From Evtepia sp. (GTDB taxonomy: Bacteria; Bacillota; Clostridia; Oscillospirales; Oscillospiraceae): DNA of 7,022 bases. The DNA lies in contig JAHHRP010000096.1 of assembly GCA_020025735.1 (NCBI GenBank), positions 1-7,022 on the forward strand, written 5' to 3'. The translations under genes were made by a program, and so were the position numbers. This document shows, one piece after another, positions 1 through 5,940 of this stretch (position 1 is the stretch's first letter; every line of letters starts with the position of its first letter). The notes beneath the pieces are model-generated. The model searched no databases and was not told the DNA's origin. It worked only from the letters and a program-made list of their open reading frames with translations.

Positions 1-450
1 CAGCGTCTCTGCCGCCACTTCCCACTGAAGCAGAACCTCCCCACCAGACAGCGTCACGCCTCCCCCACCCTTTCGATAAAAGGCAACATCTTTGACCGCT
101 TCTCGATACAGTTCCTCAGGCGTATAACGCTGGCCACAAATAGACCTGGCCCCACCAGGACAAACAGATACGCAGACACCACAGAGTTGACAAGCAGAAA
201 AGTCCACCACAACCTTTTCTTGCGGAGACACTGTGTTGATCTGATTGGGGCAGACAGTCACGCACTTGCCGCAGCCGGTACACTTGTTGGGATTCACCGC
301 CAACTGCGGCGCCGGGTCCAAACCAAATGGATTGCTGCACCACACACAGCGAAGCGGACAGCCCTTAAAAAACAGGATTGTTCGGATTCCCGGTCCATCA
401 GTGCTGCGAAACCGACCAATATCAAACAAAACCGCTGTCTTTTCCTTCAC
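1..450 (-). CDS. Glycyl radical enzyme activating enzyme (radical SAM), partial: N-terminal 150 residues
   Basis: This protein should use S-adenosylmethionine and a [4Fe-4S] cluster to abstract hydrogen from the radical-site glycine of its partner enzyme. The visible 150 residues carry the N-terminal signature DGPGIRT (residues 18-24), the radical-SAM motif CPLRCVWC (Cys31, Cys35, Cys38), then two ferredoxin-type CxxCxxCxxxC sets (Cys57/60/63/67 and Cys87/90/93/97), and the GGE motif of SAM binding at 136-138. Two extra clusters between the radical-SAM motif and GGE are usual for activases of GRE eliminases and decarboxylases, and are absent from pyruvate formate-lyase activase. GTG at 450 is taken as the start because AGGTGG lies just upstream (460-455) and an in-frame TAA sits at 462-460. 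The gene follows the glycyl radical subunit by 43 nt, so it is very likely co-transcribed and its cognate activase. GGE is followed by Val-Leu-Leu rather than the usual Pro-Leu-Leu, and WCSNP by Phe instead of Glu. The 3' end lies outside the window. Confidence 0.95.
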   Translation of the reverse strand, partial: MKEKTAVLFDIGRFRSTDGPGIRTILFFKGCPLRCVWCSNPFGLDPAPQLAVNPNKCTGCGKCVTVCPNQINTVSPQEKVVVDFSACQLCGVCVSVCPGGARSICGQRYTPEELYREAVKDVAFYRKGGGGVTLSGGEVLLQWEVAAETL

Positions 451-493
451 AAAACCACCTTAATCCGTTATGAAAACGTTCGCAAGGCCATTC

Positions 494-790
494 TTAAAAC
501 GTGTGTTCTGTACGGTTGATGATATCATCCTGGACGCGTTCAGCGATATCCGTCCAATACACACTATACCCAGCCACTCGGACCATCAAGGTAGGATACT
601 TCTCAGGATGTGCCTTAGCATCAATCAGCGTCTCCTTATTGATGGTGTTAAACTGGACATGGTACACGCCATAGTCATTGAGCATCGTCCGCACCAAATT
701 GGTAAAATTCCGCATCCCTGCCTCCTTATAAATAGGAGGTTCATAAGAAGCCTCTGGACAGTGCAAAGGCACTTCTCGAATGGTTGTCAT
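494..790 (-). CDS. Stand-alone glycyl radical domain subunit of a split glycyl radical enzyme (98 aa)
   Basis: The protein is essentially only the C-terminal glycyl radical domain of a GRE. Residues 26-60 match the helix and strand that normally precede the radical loop (MRNFTNLVRTML, then HVQFNTINKETL). HPEKYPTLMVRVAGYS follows at 61-76, with Gly74 as the predicted radical site, and the end QDDIINRTEH is typical of the domain. The first 25 residues look like an added leader. There is one cysteine (Cys11), so this is not the iron-sulfur small subunit of hydroxyphenylacetate decarboxylase or benzylsuccinate synthase. It differs from GrcA/YfiD, the spare radical domain for pyruvate formate-lyase, because GrcA rescues an enzyme that has its own glycine, whereas the neighbouring large chain here has none. 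ATG at 790 has the strong Shine-Dalgarno AAAGGAG. The gene starts 22 nt after the large chain and in another frame. I infer that it docks into the large chain and is activated by the enzyme encoded at 450-1. Domain identity is certain; two-chain function is inferred. Confidence 0.93.
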   Translation of the reverse strand: MTTIREVPLHCPEASYEPPIYKEAGMRNFTNLVRTMLNDYGVYHVQFNTINKETLIDAKAHPEKYPTLMVRVAGYSVYWTDIAERVQDDIINRTEHTF

Positions 791-796
791 TGTGAT

Positions 797-803
797 ACTC
801 CTT
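797..803 (-). promoter_or_regulatory. Strong ribosome binding site of the glycyl radical domain gene
   Basis: AAAGGAG on the minus strand lies 6 nt before the ATG at 790, inside the 22-nt gap after the TGA of the large chain. A near-consensus site here shows that the radical domain is independently initiated. It is not reached by frameshifting or stop-codon readthrough. Confidence 0.85.
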
Positions 804-812
804 TCTGCGTCT

Positions 813-3080
813 TCAGGCTTTTTCCATCAGTTCAGTCTGGCTAATCCACATATTCAGCAGCGTGCCATTGGTGTAGGCAGGGAAATCCAGCTTGCCATAG
901 CTCCGAGCCGCCGCCGTGGGACCATGCGTATCCGCCTGTTGGGTCGCAGACATGGTATCTGACAACGGCATCCCTGCCAGACGACCATTGGGTGTGGCCC
1001 CAGTCATCGCTCCGTATCCCACATTAGACTGCACCATCTGTACTGCCGCATCACAGTAATGACCCCGATACATTTTCAGCACCATGGTACAGTCAGCAAA
1101 CCATTTCCACAGATCAGCCGCAAGCTCATCCACAAAATCATCGTCGTTGCCATACTTCGGAGCAGCTTGCAGTTTTAGCCGCAGATCCTCGTATCCTGCA
1201 AAGTTGTTCATACAGGCATCCCGCACTTGTGCCAACGTAGCTTCCCGGTCCTCGTAAACCACTTTCTTCACCGCTGCCACTGCATCTACCATAGTGCCAA
1301 AGCCACACATATTCATGGTAGGACCCACATTCACTTTTGCACCGCCAGCGGTCGCATCCTTAGCCTGTTCCAGCGCCCCTTCCAACAAAACCGTAAAAGT
1401 CGGCAAACTGAATTGCTCTGCCAACAGTTTTTCACAAATGAGCAAATTGGCGTGAGCCTCGTCAATGGCATACTTGATCTGGGCCTTGACCGCCCCATAG
1501 AAGCCCTCAAAGGTCTGGAACGATTCCGGCTCACCACTGGCAAAGGTCAGCAGCTTTCCGGCAAACATATTGTCCGACTCCACAGGCATCACCCCATTGG
1601 TCACTGCCATCAGTGCAGCTCCGGCTACATTGATGATTCCCGAATCCGTGTGCCCATACTGGAGGCCCTCTGCTCCTGGCTCCACACAGCCAATGGGAGA
1701 GCCATAGCGCAAAATATCCTTCCGTGTGTAATTAGAATACCCATCCAATCCACCAGCCCGGTGTTCCAGCATGGCATACAACCCCTCGCAGTTAAAAAAG
1801 GATGGATGCCCCATACCTTCAGCCGCCAATTCACAGGCCTCGTAGAGGAGGGAATCCGGCGTTTTTTGGTGAAGCATCAAACTCACCGCCGGAGATGTGG
1901 TTTTCGCATACCGCATGGCCCGCAGGCAAAGGTAGGACAATGCATTGGAAGCATCTTTTCCGTTTTCATCCAACCCACCCACATCCAGGTGTGGATACCG
2001 ATAATATCCCCCGAAGATGTACGCCATCTGTGTGGACTGAAACCAAACATTGGAGGTCACCCGGACATACAGTTCTTCAATCAGTTCCATTGCCCCTTCC
2101 GGCGTCAGGACTCCCTTTTCAATATCCGCTTTATAATAAGGATACATATACTGGTCAAACCGCCCCCAAGTGATGGACGGTCCAGCTCCCTCCACAAAAA
2201 GGAAGAAGCACACCGCCCAGGCGGTCTCACAGGCGTCGTGGAAGGAGGTGGCAGGTCCCCATGGAACCCGCTTCATCATAGCCGCCATATCCTCCAATTC
2301 CTTCTTGCGCACAGAGTCCCTCTCCTGCTCTGCCTTTCGAGCACAGGCAGCAGACAGACGTTCTCCCCAGTCCCGAATGGCCTCCAAAACCTCAAGGATT
2401 CCAGTGTAGAAAATCCGCTTGTCGATGGAGGCTGGATCGTTGGGGTCCAAGGCTTCCAGCAGCATCTTCGCTTTTTCATAATACTTTACAAAACCGTGGC
2501 GGATCACATCCGTCCAAGCAGGAATAAAATGGGACCCGTTGGCACATAGGTAGTTTGACACGTCAGACACGCCACCGAACTGTCCCCTATTCCACTCCTC
2601 CTTGCTCACATAATGCCCCCATTGGACCGCCATGGTCTTATCTTTCCAGTAGGGCAGCAGATCCTCCTCCAGTTCCTTGTAGTCTTCATCGGTAATCTCA
2701 AACGGATCATAGGTTCGTTCCCGTAGATTGGGCAGGTCTTCTGCCAGCCAGTGGGCATGAAGTTCAATGGCGAAGTTGGCGCCTCGGATGCGTTTGGTCG
2801 GCCAACCAACCAACTGCTCATGGTCATAGACGGTGTCACTGAGGGTCCGATAAACCTCCGCCGAGGCTTTGTATCGACGCATGAGACTCGGCATCCCTTC
2901 CGTCTCTCGATAAATTTTTGTATACGCTCTGGCACGGGTGATGTCCACGTTGGGCCGGTTGGCATGGAGCATCCCATTCAGCTCCTGGATTCGCTTGGTG
3001 CTGCCTACCTTAGCAACCGTTCCATCCCGCAACTCATTGCCCAAAGCAGCGCCAGCAGAGGCAGTTGTGTGCGCAGCCAT
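813..3080 (-). CDS. Glycyl radical enzyme catalytic chain lacking the glycyl radical domain (755 aa)
   Basis: This is the ten-stranded barrel part of a pyruvate formate-lyase-like GRE. Recognisable blocks include TWGRFDQYMYPYY (304-316), GGLDENGKDASNALSYL (368-384), the active-site loop GSPIGCVEP with predicted thiyl-radical Cys465 and acid/base Glu467, GPTMNMCGFGT (586-596), GATPNGRLAGMPLSD (694-708) and NGTLLNMWIS (738-747). CxE at the cysteine loop is shared by GRE dehydratases, C-N and C-S lyases and arylacetate decarboxylases, and differs from the paired cysteines of pyruvate formate-lyase, so a lyase or decarboxylase is expected. The substrate is not identifiable. The chain ends at Ala755, where the radical domain normally begins, and has no RVxGY motif. 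Adding the 98-residue downstream protein gives 853 residues, within the usual range for a single-chain GRE. ATG at 3080 has AAAGGAG at 3094-3088, 7 nt upstream. The first 25 residues are rich in Ala, Gly and Thr and poorly conserved in appearance. The gene starts 48 nt after the hydrolase gene and is probably in one operon with it. Confidence 0.95.
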   Translation of the reverse strand: MAAHTTASAGAALGNELRDGTVAKVGSTKRIQELNGMLHANRPNVDITRARAYTKIYRETEGMPSLMRRYKASAEVYRTLSDTVYDHEQLVGWPTKRIRGANFAIELHAHWLAEDLPNLRERTYDPFEITDEDYKELEEDLLPYWKDKTMAVQWGHYVSKEEWNRGQFGGVSDVSNYLCANGSHFIPAWTDVIRHGFVKYYEKAKMLLEALDPNDPASIDKRIFYTGILEVLEAIRDWGERLSAACARKAEQERDSVRKKELEDMAAMMKRVPWGPATSFHDACETAWAVCFFLFVEGAGPSITWGRFDQYMYPYYKADIEKGVLTPEGAMELIEELYVRVTSNVWFQSTQMAYIFGGYYRYPHLDVGGLDENGKDASNALSYLCLRAMRYAKTTSPAVSLMLHQKTPDSLLYEACELAAEGMGHPSFFNCEGLYAMLEHRAGGLDGYSNYTRKDILRYGSPIGCVEPGAEGLQYGHTDSGIINVAGAALMAVTNGVMPVESDNMFAGKLLTFASGEPESFQTFEGFYGAVKAQIKYAIDEAHANLLICEKLLAEQFSLPTFTVLLEGALEQAKDATAGGAKVNVGPTMNMCGFGTMVDAVAAVKKVVYEDREATLAQVRDACMNNFAGYEDLRLKLQAAPKYGNDDDFVDELAADLWKWFADCTMVLKMYRGHYCDAAVQMVQSNVGYGAMTGATPNGRLAGMPLSDTMSATQQADTHGPTAAARSYGKLDFPAYTNGTLLNMWISQTELMEKA

Positions 3081-3128
3081 ATATATTCTCCTTTCCGATA
3101 GAAATTACAAAGAGAACTCCGCAAAAAG

Positions 3129-3905
3129 TCAGTCAATGGTCCCTTTGGCCACCCACGCCATAATCTGGTCGTAATCATGACCGAATAGAAGGGTCGCCTC
3201 ATACTCCTTTTGCAGCTTCCGAATCCGGTTCAAATTATCAAAAAACTCATCGGTGGTTTTGTTGATGGTTCCCCCAGGCGGAATCTCCTTGTCATAACTT
3301 TCCGCAGTATAGATGGTATCACTGGTCGTAATAATGGTTCCATGATGTTCTGTTTTCAAGATCATACCGATCACGCCTGGCGTATGCGCCGCCTGGACAA
3401 ACAACTCCACATCATCAGCCAATTTGGTATTCTCGTTGATGGTCTGGAATTGAACCCCTTCCACATCAAACAACGAGCGGATATACGCCCCTCCGTGTCC
3501 AGTCAACACACTCCAACAGGCGTGTTTCAGATCAGCTTCCGCGACCACCACTTTCTTTATGGCTTTCGTCCCCACAAAATGTTTCAGCCCTCCAACATGG
3601 TCAAAATGAAGGTGGGAGAGCACGATCAAATCAATATCCTCTGGGGTCAGTCCTTTCTGCGCCAACGCCTGTTTGATATCCACCATTTCTGTAATCGGAT
3701 AGTCGTGCAGCATTTCCGGCGTATAAGCTTGAGAAAAATTCTCACAATTTCCCGTGTCGTAAAGGACATTCCCCAAGACAGGGTGCTGAATCAGAAGGGC
3801 CACTGCTGGGGACGCAACCATCTCGTCCTGATCCGAGCAATCCACCAACCGAAATTTTGGAAATTCCATCTTCCCCAAGTACAATACACTAATTTTCATC
3901 CCCAT
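3129..3905 (-). CDS. Metallo-beta-lactamase-fold hydrolase of the N-acyl homoserine lactonase (AiiA/AttM) type
   Basis: A 258-residue soluble hydrolase with the complete dinuclear metal site of the family: SHLHFDHVGG gives His98, His100, Asp102 and His103, AAHTPG gives His174, SDTIY gives Asp196, and FGHD gives His243. Tyr199, three residues after Asp196, sits where AiiA has its substrate-contacting tyrosine, which favours lactone hydrolysis over thioester or phosphodiester hydrolysis. No signal peptide is visible, so it should be cytoplasmic. It is the first gene of the cluster with the split glycyl radical enzyme, so hydrolysis of a lactone or ester intermediate of that pathway is as likely as quorum quenching. 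The start is ambiguous. ATG at 3905 has AAGGAG ten nt upstream and is preferred. ATG at 3899 (protein beginning MKISVLYLG) is also reasonable. GTG at 3914 lies too close to the ribosome binding site. Confidence 0.9.
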   Translation of the reverse strand: MGMKISVLYLGKMEFPKFRLVDCSDQDEMVASPAVALLIQHPVLGNVLYDTGNCENFSQAYTPEMLHDYPITEMVDIKQALAQKGLTPEDIDLIVLSHLHFDHVGGLKHFVGTKAIKKVVVAEADLKHACWSVLTGHGGAYIRSLFDVEGVQFQTINENTKLADDVELFVQAAHTPGVIGMILKTEHHGTIITTSDTIYTAESYDKEIPPGGTINKTTDEFFDNLNRIRKLQKEYEATLLFGHDYDQIMAWVAKGTID

Positions 3906-3959
3906 AGGCTCCACACTCCTTGCAAACGGAACTTTTCAGACAGAGGGCTTTTTTCTTTT

Positions 3960-3988
3960 ATTGAACCCTTTTCCTGCTGGAAAATCAA
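3960..3988 (-). promoter_or_regulatory. Predicted promoter of the hydrolase / glycyl radical enzyme operon
   Basis: On the minus strand a -35-like TTGATT (3988-3983) is followed after exactly 17 bases by a -10-like TTCAAT (3965-3960). Each box matches the sigma-70/SigA consensus at four of six bases. Imperfect boxes are common for promoters that need a LysR activator. It lies about 55 bases upstream of the hydrolase start, in the only sizeable intergenic gap of the window. Called by eye, with no transcript data. Confidence 0.45.
3969..3984. promoter_or_regulatory. Inverted repeat, candidate operator in the operon promoter
   Basis: TTTTCC-TGCT-GGAAAA is a perfect 6-bp inverted repeat with a 4-base spacer. 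It falls between the -10 and -35 boxes predicted for the minus-strand operon and overlaps the -35 box. Regulator binding here would block or alter polymerase contact. The T-rich/A-rich ends and dyad symmetry fit a LysR-family half-site pair, but the T-N11-A spacing is not exact, so another regulator is possible. On the minus strand the hairpin is too short to act as a terminator. Confidence 0.45.
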
Positions 3989-4010
3989 TCCACAGAACCC
4001 CATAGATCCA

Positions 4011-4039
4011 TTCCTTTTTCGCATGAATCATGCTATACT
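4011..4039 (+). promoter_or_regulatory. Predicted lysR promoter
   Basis: TATACT at 4034-4039 is a five-of-six match to the -10 consensus. A weak -35-like TTCCTT lies 17 bases upstream at 4011-4016. Transcription would begin around 4046, leaving a short leader that contains the ribosome binding site AAGGAGG. The region is divergent from the hydrolase operon promoter, as is typical for LysR regulators and their targets. Confidence 0.5.
4021..4033. promoter_or_regulatory. 13-bp palindrome abutting the lysR -10 box, candidate autoregulatory operator
   Basis: GCATGA-A-TCATGC is a perfect 6-bp inverted repeat around a single central base. It sits between the predicted -35 and -10 boxes and directly touches the -10 TATACT. 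This position suits autorepression, a frequent habit of LysR-family proteins. Its sequence differs from the other palindrome at 3969-3984, so the two may not bind the same protein. Confidence 0.45.
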
Positions 4040-4061
4040 ACCCCAAAAAGGAGGTGTATCT

Positions 4062-4964
4062 ATGAACATTGACCACTTACGGTATTTTCTCATCCTCTGC
4101 CAGGAAATGCACTATAACAAAGCCGCTCAACGACTAAACATCTCTCAATCAGGTCTAAGCCACGCCATGGCTGCCTTAGAAAAAGAGCTTGGTGGTCCTC
4201 TCTTTCAAAAAGAAGGCCGTGGAATCACCTTAGGGCGATATGGCACCATACTGCTTCCCCAAGCACAGCAGATGGTAGCCCTGGCAGACAGCTGCCTGCG
4301 GCAGTTCCAAATGCTCAGGGAAGGCGTAGGTACCCTTCGCCTGCGAACCATCCCCCTGCTCATCGTCCCTGCCGTCACCCGACTGTGCAAACAGTTCAAG
4401 GAAGACAATCCAGGCTGTGACTTTGAGTTCTCCACCGGTATGTCCAGCCAGGTCTGTCAAGCTGTCCTTTCAGGAGAAGCAGACGTCGGCTTTTGCTCCA
4501 AAATTTTCCCCGATCCTCAACTGACCTATGCCTCCATCCAACGCCGACCCATGGTAGCCGCTGTTCCCCTAGGCCATCCTCTGTCCGATCAAACTGCGGT
4601 AACCTTGGGCGAAACACTCCCCTATCCCCATGTAACCTATTCTTGGCTCAGCGGTCAGCGAGATCCAGTAGACCGTCTCTTTGCCCCTGTCCGGGATCAG
4701 TGGCACATTGCCTACCAGGTAGAGGATGCCAATTTCATCGCGGAATTGGTTGCCCAGGGCTTTGGCATCACCGTCCTGCCTGACACCCCACCCATTCACC
4801 GCCCAGACATCAAGATCCTTCCCCTTAGCAAACCGATGCAGGAGAGTGATTTTTATATTGTTCGGCGCAGTACCCATCCTTCTTCCGCCACCGCAGCGCG
4901 TTTTTTTGACTTTTGTGTTCATGCTTCTCAAAAAAACAGAAATAACGGGTCTGACTCCACATAA
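4062..4964 (+). CDS. LysR-type transcriptional regulator
   Basis: A 300-residue regulator of standard family length. The N-terminal winged helix-turn-helix covers about residues 1-60, with the recognition region AAQRLNISQSGLSHAMAALE and the following LGGPLFQKEGRGITLG block. Residues from about 88 on form the two-lobed effector-binding domain, with GEADVGFCS and the late VAQGFGITVLPD block both typical. ATG at 4062 is chosen because GGAGG at 4050-4054 lies 7 bases upstream and the HTH begins immediately. The frame is open further upstream, but that part is antisense to the hydrolase gene. The gene is divergent from the hydrolase / glycyl radical enzyme operon and shares its promoter region, so it most likely controls that operon in response to a pathway metabolite. 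The effector is unknown. Its stop codon lies in the loop of the hairpin at 4945-4976. Confidence 0.95.
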   Translation: MNIDHLRYFLILCQEMHYNKAAQRLNISQSGLSHAMAALEKELGGPLFQKEGRGITLGRYGTILLPQAQQMVALADSCLRQFQMLREGVGTLRLRTIPLLIVPAVTRLCKQFKEDNPGCDFEFSTGMSSQVCQAVLSGEADVGFCSKIFPDPQLTYASIQRRPMVAAVPLGHPLSDQTAVTLGETLPYPHVTYSWLSGQRDPVDRLFAPVRDQWHIAYQVEDANFIAELVAQGFGITVLPDTPPIHRPDIKILPLSKPMQESDFYIVRRSTHPSSATAARFFDFCVHASQKNRNNGSDST

Positions 4965-4976
4965 AGTCAGACCCGT
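4945..4976. terminator. Strong hairpin terminator between convergent lysR and psuG, probably bidirectional
   Basis: A perfect 12-bp stem (4945-4956 with 4965-4976, ACGGGTCTGACT and its complement) closes an 8-base loop. On the minus strand it is followed by TTATTTCTGTTTTTTT, a good U-tract, so it most clearly ends the psuK-psuG transcript 49 bases after the psuG stop. On the plus strand the tract after the stem is weak. The lysR reading frame runs through the left arm and its TAA (4962-4964) is the end of the loop. Confidence 0.85.
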
Positions 4977-5025
4977 CATCTCCTATGGTATCATTGCTTT
5001 TCAATCAGCAATCAGCAAAACCACT

Positions 5026-5940
5026 TTACAGCTTACTGTAAGCTACTGCCGTCTGCGCTGCCAGCTGAGCATTGTTGAACACGAGACGAATGTTGGCATC
5101 TAAGCTGTCACCACCTGTAATTTCCTTCACCTTTGCCAACAGGAACGGCGTCGTTTCCTTCCCGTGAATCCCCTTCTCCTGGGCCTCAGCAATCGCTTGA
5201 TCAATGACCGTGTTCATCCGATCGGCATCCATGGAAAAAGCCTCAGGGATGGGATTGGTCACCAAGATACCACTCTTAAGTCCCAATGCTTGGTGCGTCT
5301 TCAGGATCTTTGCCAACTCTTCTGGACTGTCCACCTGATAATCCACCGACAAACCAGAAGTCCTAGTATAAAACGCAGGCAGTTCTTTTGTTTGGTATCC
5401 CAGCACAGGCACCCCACGCGTCTCCAAATACTCCAAGGTAAGCGGCAAATCCAAAATAGCCTTAGCACCTGCACAAACCACCATCACATCTGTCTGGCCC
5501 AACTCTTCTAAGTCCGCAGAAATGTCCATGGTAGTCTCCGCACCACGGTGAACGCCTCCGATGCCACCAGTGGCAAAGATTTTGATGCCCGCCATACGAG
5601 CAATCATCATGGTAGTAGTCACCGTGGTCGCGCCATCCGCTCCATAGGCCACCAGGGCAGATAAATCCCGGCGAGATGCTTTGGTCACTTCCTGCCCTCG
5701 TTTGCCCAGGTATTCAATTTCTTCCTCGGTCAGTCCGGCCTTCAGGCGGCCACCCAAAATGGCAATGGTCGCTGGCACCGCTCCATTCTCCCGGATCATT
5801 TTCTCCACTGCCAAAGCGGTTTCCACGTTTTGCGGATATGGCATCCCATGAGAAATAATCGTGGACTCCAAAGCCACCACAGGTTTGCCCTGGGCAATGG
5901 CCTGGGCTACTTCAGGATTTACGTCAAGATATTGATTCAC
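5026..5940 (-). CDS. psuG: Pseudouridine-5'-phosphate glycosidase
   Basis: This enzyme cleaves the C-glycosidic bond of pseudouridine 5'-phosphate to give uracil and ribose 5-phosphate (reversible in vitro). The 304-residue protein covers the whole family. Residues known from E. coli PsuG are all present at a constant offset of six: Glu25 in ALESTIISHG, Lys87 in VTKASRRDL, Asp143 in MDISADLEEL, Lys160 in CAGAKAILD (the Schiff-base lysine) and Asn283 in DANIRLV. The GGIGGVHRGAE block at 125-135 is also diagnostic. The start is GTG at 5940, with AGGAGG at 5953-5948 seven bases upstream. A longer open frame to 6162 would run antiparallel to nothing and simply overlaps psuK, so it is rejected. 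The GTG overlaps the psuK stop (GTGA), which indicates translational coupling. Confidence 0.97.
   Translation of the reverse strand: MNQYLDVNPEVAQAIAQGKPVVALESTIISHGMPYPQNVETALAVEKMIRENGAVPATIAILGGRLKAGLTEEEIEYLGKRGQEVTKASRRDLSALVAYGADGATTVTTTMMIARMAGIKIFATGGIGGVHRGAETTMDISADLEELGQTDVMVVCAGAKAILDLPLTLEYLETRGVPVLGYQTKELPAFYTRTSGLSVDYQVDSPEELAKILKTHQALGLKSGILVTNPIPEAFSMDADRMNTVIDQAIAEAQEKGIHGKETTPFLLAKVKEITGGDSLDANIRLVFNNAQLAAQTAVAYSKL

Noticed and set aside
494..790. Small iron-sulfur subunit like that of hydroxyphenylacetate decarboxylase
   Set aside because: The size is similar, but the protein has a single cysteine and a clear RVAGYS glycyl radical motif.
813..815. TGA of the barrel chain read as selenocysteine or read through
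   Set aside because: The downstream radical domain is in a different frame, so readthrough would not reach it, and no selenocysteine-type hairpin was seen just after the stop.
1227..2549. 440-codon open frame on the plus strand
   Set aside because: It is fully antisense to the barrel chain of the glycyl radical enzyme. The translation is rich in His, Arg, Pro and Cys without any domain pattern, and no good start context was seen. It is a shadow of the real gene.
3081..3128. Possible processing hairpin or internal promoter between the hydrolase and barrel genes
   Set aside because: Only trivial 3-bp pairings and no convincing -35/-10 pair were seen. The gap seems to hold just a ribosome binding site.
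3210..4061. Possible 284-residue N-terminal extension of LysR
   Set aside because: The frame is open only because it is antisense to the hydrolase gene. The HTH begins right at ATG 4062, which has a near-perfect ribosome binding site.
5003..5016. Tandem AATCAGC repeat after psuG
   Set aside because: Only two 7-base copies in a short 3' untranslated stretch. This is compatible with chance and no function is implied.
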